NCBI GenBank assembly: GCA_018702715.1
Contig: JABIYQ010000038.1
Location: forward strand, 1-11,242
From: Desulfobacula sp.
GTDB taxonomy: Bacteria; Desulfobacterota; Desulfobacteria; Desulfobacterales; Desulfobacteraceae
Length of the DNA: 11,242 nt
Reading direction: 5' to 3'
The notes under the pieces are model-generated. The model was not told the DNA's origin, made no database searches, and was given only the letters and a program-made list of their open reading frames with translations. Positions 6,101 to 11,242 of this stretch are shown here, piece after piece. The position numbers and the translations under genes are program-made. The stretch's first letter is position 1. The number at the start of each line of letters is the position of its first letter.

Positions 6101-8370
6101 AGAAGCGAGTTGGAATCCGCATTGAACAGAAAATTTAAAATACGTATGAAAACCGTTTTCATCATCTTTGAAAGATGAAGCTGCTCCATCTTTAATACTG
6201 CTTGTTCTATGTTTTTTACGGCAGGTACGCCCTTGAAAAAAAGGGTCTGATTATAGGAGCGCTCTACAAATCCCTTCCTTTCAAGCCAGGAAACACCAAT
6301 CCTGGCTTTTGAATCATTGCCGCCGGGATCCTTATGTCCGATCAGACGCATGATCTCCCCCGGAGTAATAATGATTTCAGGGGTTTTAGCGCCTCTTTTC
6401 TTCAATATCGCCAGAATTTTCTTGATATCCTTTATGGAAAGCTTAGAATATGCATTCAAAGAAAATTGATTTTCTATATCCTCCTGCTCATATAATAGAA
6501 TGCAGTCAGAAGGTTCCATGTCCCTTCCGGCACGGCCTGCCTCCTGTAGATAATTTTCAAGTGAGCCGGGAATATCTGCATGGATTACAAGCCGAATATC
6601 CTTTTTGTCGATCCCCATACCAAAGGCATTGGTGGCACAGATAACCGGGATTTTTCCTTCAATAAAATCATCCTGGATATTTCTTTTGTCCGGCTCATTC
6701 CTTCCGGCATGAAAGGCTTTAGAATGAATTAGTTTTTCATTTAAAAAAAGGCTGAGCTCTTCTGTGTGCCTCCGGCTTGAACAATACACAATGGCTCCGC
6801 CATTGTTCCCGGCAAGACTTTCTTGAAGACAATTATAGATGACATCATATTTTTCATTCCGGGTTACCGGCCATACCTGGAAGCTGAGATTCTCCCGCTG
6901 AATACTTGCTGTAAAAGATTCAAGGTCAATGGAAAGTTTTTCCCGACAATGACTTAAAATTTCTTCAATGACATCTTTTTTCGCAGTTGCCGTATACGCA
7001 CCCACAAGGGCGGGCCTGCTACAAATCTTACAATAGTGAGCAATAAAATCGGAAACATGGAGATAATCCGGTCTAAAGTCATGCCCCCACTTGGACAGGC
7101 AATGGGCTTCATCAAACACCCAGCACCCCACATCCCTTGATTTGATCAATTGGGCAACACTAAAATTGCGTAACTGCTCCGGAGAAATATACAAAATACC
7201 AATATCACCAAGCCTGACTTTATCCATCACTGCTCCCCGTTCCGGAAGGGTAAGGCTGCCGTTAATCGATGCCGCTGTTTGGGTACGGGTGGCCCTGTTC
7301 AAATTATCTACCTGGTCTTTCATCAAGGCTTTGAGCGGCGAAATTACAATAGTCAGTTCACCTAACCTTTCATAGCGGTGAAGGGCTGGGATCTGGTAGC
7401 AGATGGATTTCCCGCCTCCCGTGGGCAGAATGCCAAGTATTGGGTTTCCGGCCAGGTTTGAATCAATGATCTCCTTTTGAAGTGTTCTACCATCAGCCAG
7501 CGCTCTGTAGGTTTCAAATCCGAAATATTTTTTAAGCAACCCTTTTGAATCATTGTGGTCCCTGCAATAACAGCAGGATTCATCGCTGCATGAATATCGA
7601 AGTTTTCTGATGATATCAAAAATGTGTGGGAATTCATGTTTTACCCAGGGAGGAATGATTGAATTGCCTCCTGAAACCATGATCCAGGATAGAACATAGG
7701 CCAGCATCGCCCTTTTGTCAGCATTATCCGAACAGACGTCCCAAATTTCCCCAAGCCCAGTCTCACAGACTTTTCCTTTGGCAAGACCTTGAAAAACATC
7801 TTTTGCCTCTTGCCAATCCGGTGTGCGTCCGGAAAGTTTTTGAAATAGGTCAAAATTACCTTTTAAGCAAAGCCTGCTTCTGCCGGAACCATCATCTTCA
7901 AAAGCAAAGGCATAAAAAGCGATCAACCCAGGCTCTCTTTGTCTTAATTCGGAAAAAGCCGCTACCTGATCTTCAAAAATAGCCATAGCCAGTTTGGCGT
8001 CGCTAACAGGATCATTCTTGCTGCTTTTAATTAATTTGTAATTTTTAACCAGTTTGTGATAAGGATTTTCAGGAAAAGCAAGTGGGGATAAAAACAGAGT
8101 ATCAATGACAGGAAGGGTTAAAAAACCTGCTTCCGGAAAAAGATTTTTTGCAACAGGCAGGTCATGTTTAACAATATTATGACCCAGAATATAATCAGCA
8201 TTTTTTGAAAATTGAGACAGCTCCATAAGTACGGATTTTACATTTTTTATATCCTTTCTCTGAAAGGTTTTATCATTTAGAACCGCCCCTATCTGATACA
8301 AATCCCCGTTGGGAATCATTTCAAAATCAAGTGATAGGATATTTTCAAACAAAGGGGGTTTGTTTTTCAT
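3181..8370 (-). CDS. Fusion protein: DEDD exonuclease domain + RecQ helicase + UvrD helicase
   Basis: This 1729-residue cytosolic protein joins three nucleic-acid modules. Residues about 10-135 resemble a DnaQ/RNase T-type 3'-5' exonuclease: LDFE (14-17), GHNIVKHDL (63-71) and NDPVSDA (119-125) give the four acidic ligands, but the usual His or Tyr five residues before the last Asp is Asn119. A cysteine cluster (261, 266, 267, 270) precedes RecQ motif 0 (FGFETYR, 283-289). The RecQ core has PTGGGKS (316-322), DEAH (420-423), TATA (460-463), ATNAFGMGID (579-588) and QEAGRAGRD (609-617), then a winged-helix-like stretch (about 665-715); the cysteines of the canonical RecQ zinc subdomain are absent. 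The UvrD core has AGPGSGKT (1113-1120), DEYQD (1241-1245), GDDDQSIYGFR (1275-1285), GTIHSVKGMEF (1521-1531) and YVGMTRAKERL (1554-1564). Residues about 1600-1729 form an unassigned tail. RecQ and UvrD proteins unwind DNA 3'-5' in repair and recombination. Start: ATG at 8370 with only a weak GGAAA upstream. Confidence 0.95.
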   Translation of the reverse strand: MKNKPPLFENILSLDFEMIPNGDLYQIGAVLNDKTFQRKDIKNVKSVLMELSQFSKNADYILGHNIVKHDLPVAKNLFPEAGFLTLPVIDTLFLSPLAFPENPYHKLVKNYKLIKSSKNDPVSDAKLAMAIFEDQVAAFSELRQREPGLIAFYAFAFEDDGSGRSRLCLKGNFDLFQKLSGRTPDWQEAKDVFQGLAKGKVCETGLGEIWDVCSDNADKRAMLAYVLSWIMVSGGNSIIPPWVKHEFPHIFDIIRKLRYSCSDESCCYCRDHNDSKGLLKKYFGFETYRALADGRTLQKEIIDSNLAGNPILGILPTGGGKSICYQIPALHRYERLGELTIVISPLKALMKDQVDNLNRATRTQTAASINGSLTLPERGAVMDKVRLGDIGILYISPEQLRNFSVAQLIKSRDVGCWVFDEAHCLSKWGHDFRPDYLHVSDFIAHYCKICSRPALVGAYTATAKKDVIEEILSHCREKLSIDLESFTASIQRENLSFQVWPVTRNEKYDVIYNCLQESLAGNNGGAIVYCSSRRHTEELSLFLNEKLIHSKAFHAGRNEPDKRNIQDDFIEGKIPVICATNAFGMGIDKKDIRLVIHADIPGSLENYLQEAGRAGRDMEPSDCILLYEQEDIENQFSLNAYSKLSIKDIKKILAILKKRGAKTPEIIITPGEIMRLIGHKDPGGNDSKARIGVSWLERKGFVERSYNQTLFFKGVPAVKNIEQAVLKMEQLHLSKMMKTVFIRILNFLFNADSNSLLSADDICTDLGKIKDLPEKYLDSRHIISLLSDMAKAGLIREGVVMTAFVRPKGKNSSPKNFDYFCDVEKQIIHIMEEMAPDSWLTQDRADIFNLRLMSQRLKDRGFDRINPDFVERILRSIANDKEESFGKSLKITGMRGADQLKVYVKFSWQEIRQRAELRHRASRIILETIIFCLPANLRSGQAEVLAQFFITDIMDAMGNDIFLSGFQGDIRSLIERCLLYMHDVKIITLQNGLGVFRQAMTLTMLPESRNRQYTKGDYEPLSHHYDQKNVQVHVMEKFARLGLEKIKTALNFVSDYFSSSYDSFVSQYFPAEQKIIQTAMTQDAYKRIVQSLENNIQETIVAAEPEKNLLVLAGPGSGKTKTIVHRCAWLIKAKSVDPSSILILCFNHQTMLELKKRIKKIAGQSADFVTAMTYHGFAMRLTGRSFMGYAFNDNPGEGKLGFDNIIDEAIDILTGKKEFAGIDPSEAREYYLAGFRYILVDEYQDIDERQYRFISALTGRLEQDTDARISIMAVGDDDQSIYGFRNANVAFIKQFKQDYDAKTFYLVENYRSSYPIIQASASFIAQNENRMKKDQSCRINRKRKVWEKKPENLDKMDCVQIINAADIASQANFVAETVKKILNLHPEIKPADIAILSRQGIAYPSLVAVRMTLAKENISFCYSIKSNAGFPMFKIREIQSFITYLDTFRKKSQRPYDLKQEVMALFKQKNTWTNQIEVILESWCRINSDMEISIARAKDFVLETLLEERREHKTGNGVFMGTIHSVKGMEFSIVFILDGGWKHLDIEEERRLFYVGMTRAKERLFLCHIDNMSNPHIRSLKGNGFVFERATKPAQINDFSDDLTISILGLADIYLNYPGLFQEGHKIHRYLTELEAGAKVRLKEQKNQVYIFNDANQIIASLSKNGSAQWRNQTRNILNARVLGIIRRHQQENEENSYKKVQVESWELPIVEILHKKFKKGCIKPDGGR

Positions 8371-8458
8371 GACGGCAAAATTTCCATTAATTCTAATAAT
8401 TTCGATTTCATCAACTATTCCACAGTTTCCACTGACAATAGCACCAATTTAGAATTAG

Positions 8459-8476
8459 TATGGATTATACTCCATA
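8459..8476 (-). promoter_or_regulatory. Putative -10 box within an inverted repeat (operator candidate) of the helicase gene
   Basis: TATGGA (8459-8464) and TCCATA (8471-8476) form a perfect 6-bp inverted repeat with a 6-base centre. On the minus strand the dyad contains a consensus TATAAT (8469 to 8464), about 95 bases before the helicase ATG. No good -35 hexamer is seen 16-18 bases upstream. A dyad over a -10 box is a common operator arrangement, but AT-rich DNA produces such matches by chance. Confidence 0.3.
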
Positions 8477-8571
8477 TCAGAAATCATTCCTATTTGTAAT
8501 ATCATTATCCCATGTAACAAAGTCAATTGTTTTTAATGGCATAGACACTTATACAAACGGCAAACATGAGG

Positions 8572-8601
8572 TTGACTTTTACGATGGATTTATAATATAA
8601 A
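8572..8601 (+). promoter_or_regulatory. Sigma-70-type promoter candidate for the pseudouridine synthase gene
   Basis: TTGACT (8572-8577) and TATAAA (8596-8601), each one base off consensus, are separated by 18 bases. This would start transcription near 8608, about 80 bases before the GTG start. A perfect TATAAT at 8591-8596 overlaps but leaves only 13 bases to the -35 box. Confidence 0.45.
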
Positions 8602-8677
8602 TCTTACGATGTCATGCCTTTCAAGTATGTTAATTGATCAAAATTTATATTCTAGACGTGTTAAACAAAATTTTATT

Positions 8678-8681
8678 AGGA
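8678..8681 (+). promoter_or_regulatory. Ribosome binding site deciding the GTG start
   Basis: AGGA lies six bases before the GTG at 8688. The in-frame TTG at 8634 has no purine-rich sequence before it, so the GTG is preferred. Confidence 0.65.
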
Positions 8682-8687
8682 AAAACT

Positions 8688-9416
8688 GTGATTAAACCAA
8701 AAATAAAAATAAGATCTAAATATGTGCCTGCCGGAATCAGTATTTTGTATGAGGATCGGGACATCATGGTCATTGATAAGGGCCCAGGTCTTTTAAGCGT
8801 TAAAGCGAAGTACGAAAAAGAAAAGACGGCTCATCAGTTGCTTATAAATTACGTTAAAAAAGGCAACCCAAGGGCAAAGGCCAACCTATTTGTTGTACAC
8901 CGTTTGGATCGTGAGACCTCTGGAGTATTGGTTTTTGCAAAAAGTTTCAAGATTCGTGAAAAATTTGCAAGCCAGTGGGACGCTGTAGAAAAAAAATACC
9001 TGGCTATTGTTCATGGTAATTTAACAAAAAAAAATGGAATCATTGAGTCTTATCTTGCTGAAGGAAAAGATTATATGATGCACTCAGTTGAGAATCCAAA
9101 AAAAGGAAAGTTGGCCAAGACTCAATATACTGTAAAAAATGACTCTAAGAACTATAGTCTATTGGAAATTACTCTTTTGACAGGTAAAAAAAATCAAATC
9201 CGTGTTCACTTGTCCGAACTTGGGCATCCCATTGTAGGTGATTTAAAGTATAGTGAGAACGAGACGGGGCGTTTGGCGTTACATGCTTTTTCGATCAAAT
9301 TTAAACATCCCTTTAATAATGAAGAAATGAAGTTTGAAACTAAAATACCCGAATTTTTTACAAACTATTTTAAGCCCCAGGGCGAAGTAGGGGCTCACAA
9401 ACAGCCACGATACTAA
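8688..9416 (+). CDS. RluA-family pseudouridine synthase
   Basis: The protein isomerises uridine to pseudouridine in rRNA or tRNA. Counted from the GTG start (242 residues), the core begins with YVPAGISILYEDRDIMVIDK (12-31), contains the catalytic block HRLDRETSG (71-79) with nucleophile Asp74, and continues with EKKYLAIVHG, the IRVHLSELGHPIVGDLKY segment and RLALHAF, all in the order of the RluA/RluC/RluD group. No N-terminal S4 RNA-binding domain is present, as in RluA itself and the short family members, so the target uridine cannot be assigned. A longer version starting at TTG 8634 (260 residues) adds 18 unconserved-looking residues and lacks a ribosome binding site. The gene stands alone between divergent and convergent neighbours and has its own promoter candidate. 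No terminator with a T-run is seen after the stop; the AGCCCC/GGGGCT repeat near the 3' end (9373-9395) lies inside the coding region. Confidence 0.92.
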   Translation: MIKPKIKIRSKYVPAGISILYEDRDIMVIDKGPGLLSVKAKYEKEKTAHQLLINYVKKGNPRAKANLFVVHRLDRETSGVLVFAKSFKIREKFASQWDAVEKKYLAIVHGNLTKKNGIIESYLAEGKDYMMHSVENPKKGKLAKTQYTVKNDSKNYSLLEITLLTGKKNQIRVHLSELGHPIVGDLKYSENETGRLALHAFSIKFKHPFNNEEMKFETKIPEFFTNYFKPQGEVGAHKQPRY

Positions 9417-9591
9417 ATTTTACTGTCTCTATTAAACATTTATTTGCACATTCAGTTAACGGGTCAAATTTTTCCCTAAGTACGGACAACGTTCCAGCAA
9501 CATATTGTCAAGAAAGACTTTGGAATTGCGCAGAAATTTGTACCGGACTCGTTTAAGTTAAACTGATAAAAATGGTTGGCTGATCATACGA

Positions 9592-9897
9592 TTATACTTC
9601 TTTTAGTACTTTGACAGACATCTTATCAACCAAATCTTTTGTTTTTTCTTTATACTCAAGCATATGGGATGCTGACAAATGTGCCATTAAATCCTCTAAA
9701 CTGTCCCACTTCTCAATTATTGTAACAACATTAGAATTCAACTCCTGAGGGGGTAAACCTGTAGGAAGGTCTATGGTTGGAACATACTCTATACATCCTT
9801 TCTCTTCAAGAACCTTTGGAATATTGGATTTAAAGATCTCAATAAATTTTGACAGCTGACCTTTTTTCGTTTGTATGGATGCAATTACATTTATCAT
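9592..9897 (-). CDS. Antibiotic biosynthesis monooxygenase (ABM) domain protein
   Basis: This 101-residue protein has the dimeric alpha-beta barrel pattern of ABM/YgiN-like proteins: an N-terminal strand (MINVIASIQTKKG), a helix with a Phe/Ile/Leu heptad (about 15-30), a GCIEYVPTID strand, and the signature VTIIEKWDSLEDLMAHLSAS (58-77) with Trp64, His73 and His78. Family members include quinol monooxygenases, haem-degrading enzymes and proteins without a known activity, so no substrate is assigned. A full Shine-Dalgarno (AAGGAGG) lies seven bases before the ATG, making the start firm and predicting strong translation. It follows the alpha/beta hydrolase on the same strand after 168 bp, so cotranscription is possible but not required. 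Confidence 0.8.
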   Translation of the reverse strand: MINVIASIQTKKGQLSKFIEIFKSNIPKVLEEKGCIEYVPTIDLPTGLPPQELNSNVVTIIEKWDSLEDLMAHLSASHMLEYKEKTKDLVDKMSVKVLKEV

Positions 9898-9904
9898 TTC
9901 ATAA

Positions 9905-9911
9905 CCTCCTT
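9905..9911 (-). promoter_or_regulatory. Consensus ribosome binding site of the ABM gene
   Basis: AAGGAGG on the minus strand, seven bases before the ATG at 9897, is the strongest Shine-Dalgarno in the window. Confidence 0.75.
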
Positions 9912-9971
9912 ATGTAATATTAAACACATATTATGAGTTGGATTGATTTTCAAGCAGAAGCTTAACCCCAA

Positions 9972-10026
9972 CGTTGTAAAAAATCTAAAATAAAGTTTTC
10001 TGTTTTTCAAACTGCTTTTTGCAACG
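9972..10026. repeat. Nested inverted repeat between hydrolase and ABM genes
   Basis: CGTTGTAAAAA (9972-9982) and TTTTTGCAACG (10016-10026) pair at 10 of 11 positions, the mismatch being G:U-compatible in one RNA strand. Inside them AGTTT (9994-9998) and AAACT (10009-10013) form a second stem. Neither strand has a terminator T-run directly after the outer stem. It may be an RNA structure in the spacer, a small interspersed element, or an accident of AT-rich DNA. Confidence 0.35.
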
Positions 10027-10065
10027 CGTCCATAAAATGTAGTAAATCTTTTTTCACAGCCCGGT

Positions 10066-10914
10066 TTAATGAGAAGATATACATCGATCAATAAATTCAC
10101 CAACTTTTGAACTGTGAGTCTCTTTATTGCTTTCCATCATTTCAATGCTTGACAAAGGCATGATTTTTACCATTTTTTCCATTATATCAATGCAGTGAAG
10201 ATTGTCTGTTTTTGCACCGATAATCACAACAGGAGATTTGATATCTGATAATTTTTTCCATAAAGAGTAATTTCTAATTGCATAAGCATTTGCTTTTAAC
10301 CTGGCAGGCTCGGCAGCATCAATCGTTCCGCAGTATTTTTTTACCTGATCAGGTTCATTTTTCTTGTCCAACCTGAAATAACTCAAATAAGTTTTTAATA
10401 CAGGCCTTATTACAGTGTATAATATGGTCGGGATAAATTTTATTATAAATAAAATCCAGCCTGGAAAAGGAAAATCGCAAATAGGTGAAACCAGAAAAGA
10501 ATTTACGGGCTGCCTCTTTTTTATAGAAAGATAATCAAGAATCACAGTGGCTCCCATTGAACTTCCGGCAAAGTAAAATGGTTGACCCTTGGGCACCATT
10601 TCATCAACTAATGTATCGATATCACGACTCATCTGTTCAATGGACAGATCAATTGTTTTCATATTTGGGATTTTTGCACTTCTTTTCTCCCGTGTTTCAA
10701 CATAAAGAATTCTATATTTTGGCGCAAGGGTACTTAATACATCTTTCCAGCCATTGATCAATGATATCCAGCCTGCAACAAAAACAATAATAGGTTTTTC
10801 CGGATCAGGACTATTCGGTTCAAAGTCAAATATTTTTATTTCAACTTTATCCGGCAGACAAATCGTTTTTTCTTTTACACTGAAATTTTTGTTTACTAAA
10901 AAATTGTCAAACAT
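10066..10914 (-). CDS. Alpha/beta hydrolase fold protein
   Basis: The 282-residue protein shows the alpha/beta hydrolase order: strand PIIVFVAGW (41-49) where the oxyanion hole is expected, the nucleophile elbow AGSSMGA (116-122) with Ser119 as predicted nucleophile, strand SPVVIIGAKTDNLH (227-240) supplying Asp237 as acid, and THSSK with His267 completing a Ser-Asp-His triad. A hydrophobic segment (about 152-172) in the cap region could contact membrane or a lipid substrate. No N-terminal signal peptide is visible, so it is probably cytosolic. The substrate (ester, acyl-thioester, lysophospholipid) cannot be told. The ATG at 10914 has a weak, too-close purine stretch (GAAGAG), so its translation signal is modest. 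The gene starts 35 bp after the stop of the antitoxin remnant upstream and precedes the ABM gene. Confidence 0.85.
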   Translation of the reverse strand: MFDNFLVNKNFSVKEKTICLPDKVEIKIFDFEPNSPDPEKPIIVFVAGWISLINGWKDVLSTLAPKYRILYVETREKRSAKIPNMKTIDLSIEQMSRDIDTLVDEMVPKGQPFYFAGSSMGATVILDYLSIKKRQPVNSFLVSPICDFPFPGWILFIIKFIPTILYTVIRPVLKTYLSYFRLDKKNEPDQVKKYCGTIDAAEPARLKANAYAIRNYSLWKKLSDIKSPVVIIGAKTDNLHCIDIMEKMVKIMPLSSIEMMESNKETHSSKVGEFIDRCISSH

Positions 10915-10949
10915 AACTCTTCAATAAGAATTTGGGTTTCGGGTATAAT

Positions 10950-11138
10950 TCAAGCAGCAGGATCATATTTCTTGACTTCTCTTTCCCATCTATCTCCTAA
11001 TTGCATTTTGGCCATCTCAGCATCATAGTGAACCTGAATCCCTGTCCAGAAACCAACCGGCATTCCAAAATAACGCGCTAATCTTTGTATATCCTGTGGC
11101 AATTTTTTATAAAAAAGACCATTAACTATAGATTTGGT
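10950..11138 (-). pseudogene. HigA-type (XRE) antitoxin, C-terminal remnant
   Basis: Reading the minus strand after an in-frame TAA (11139-11141), the frame gives SIVNG, then DIQRLARYFGMPVGFWTGIQ, YDAEMAKM and an end at TGA (10950-10952). This matches the second half of HigA-type antitoxins, where an EIVNGKR-like end of the helix-turn-helix is followed by LARYFG, FWLNLQ and YDLE. The first half of the helix-turn-helix, including the normal start and the THPGEIL region, is missing: homology stops near 11135 and is replaced by a stop codon and unrelated sequence. HigA binds and neutralises the mRNA-cleaving toxin HigB; no higB is visible in the window. A short product from an internal TTG (11102) or ATG (near 11064) is conceivable but could not bind DNA as HigA does. 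Confidence 0.7.
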
Positions 11139-11178
11139 TTAATAGTGTAAAAGTCTTTCTGTACATTCAATTTTCATC

Positions 11179-11203
11179 AAAAATCCAGGATATGAGATCC
11201 TGG
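11179..11203 (-). terminator. Rho-independent terminator-like hairpin on the minus strand
   Basis: CCAGGA (11185-11190) and TCCTGG (11198-11203) form a perfect 6-bp stem with a 7-base loop; on the minus strand the stem is followed by ATTTTTG. It would end a leftward transcript entering from beyond the right edge. It lies between that unseen gene and the broken antitoxin. The rest of 11139-11242 holds no recognisable gene; three-frame reading of the minus strand gives only short stubs ending at stops. Confidence 0.5.
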
Positions 11204-11242
11204 GGTTGAAAATGCTGGGTCAAACATTAGAATTCCTTTTTG

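Larger units (their letters stand above)
8371..8687. other. Divergent intergenic region (317 bp)
   Basis: This AT-rich stretch separates the leftward helicase gene from the rightward pseudouridine synthase gene. It holds a TATAAT-type hexamer inside a short dyad for the leftward gene, a promoter candidate for the rightward gene, and a perfect 9-bp inverted repeat (TAATTCTAA at 8388-8396 and TTAGAATTA at 8449-8457). I see no RNA gene, no riboswitch signature and no credible small ORF in it. Confidence 0.6.

Noticed and set aside
3181..8370. Reading the large helicase as part of a multi-gene defence island
   Set aside because: The neighbours on both sides are metabolic or RNA-modification genes; the only defence-like item is a broken antitoxin more than 2 kb away across other genes.
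9373..9395. AGCCCC/GGGGCT inverted repeat near the 3' end of the pseudouridine synthase gene as a terminator
   Set aside because: It lies within the coding region, the loop is 11 bases, and no T-run follows.
9417..9591. Intergenic spacer between the convergent synthase and ABM genes as an insertion-sequence remnant
   Set aside because: A GGGTCAAATTT-like stretch is reminiscent of some insertion-sequence ends, but no terminal repeats, target duplication or transposase fragment are visible.
9894..10103. 69-codon minus-strand frame overlapping the end of the hydrolase gene
   Set aside because: It starts at a TTG without a ribosome binding site, overlaps the hydrolase 3' end and the ABM start, has no recognisable motif, and covers the inverted repeat; it looks like a chance frame.

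Overview
The window reads as AT-rich chromosomal DNA from an anaerobic bacterium. The gene repertoire is best compatible with a Desulfobacterota (sulfate-reducer-like) genome: a PHP-type histidinol phosphatase, a fused kinase/GNAT ArgA, a very large RecQ-type fusion helicase and a worn toxin-antitoxin remnant. This taxonomic call rests on the overall impression of protein families, not on a marker gene. No rRNA, tRNA, CRISPR array or complete mobile element is visible.

Layout, left to right. A 3' fragment of a histidinol-phosphatase gene (+) runs into the window and stops tail-to-tail against a minus-strand pair: argA (N-acetylglutamate synthase) followed 26 bp later by a class III PLP aminotransferase. 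Together these form an amino-acid metabolism block. Upstream of argA on the same strand, separated by about 160 bp holding one candidate 21-codon ORF, lies a 1729-residue gene filling almost half of the window. It fuses a DnaQ-like (DEDD) exonuclease domain, a RecQ-type superfamily 2 helicase and a UvrD-type superfamily 1 helicase. It is transcribed leftwards from a 317-bp divergent intergenic region that also carries a plausible promoter for a rightward RluA-family pseudouridine synthase gene.

The right third has two minus-strand genes, an alpha/beta hydrolase and a small antibiotic-biosynthesis-monooxygenase (ABM) domain protein, separated by 168 bp containing a nested inverted repeat. At the far right a C-terminal stub of a HigA-type (XRE) antitoxin is preceded by an in-frame stop and a terminator-like hairpin. 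This suggests a broken toxin-antitoxin locus, perhaps cut by an insertion whose body lies outside the window.

The item of greatest interest is the exonuclease-RecQ-UvrD fusion, which puts two helicase motors of different superfamilies and a nuclease-like domain on one chain. I cannot tell from sequence alone whether it serves general repair, recombination or anti-phage defence; no adjacent defence gene supports the last idea directly.
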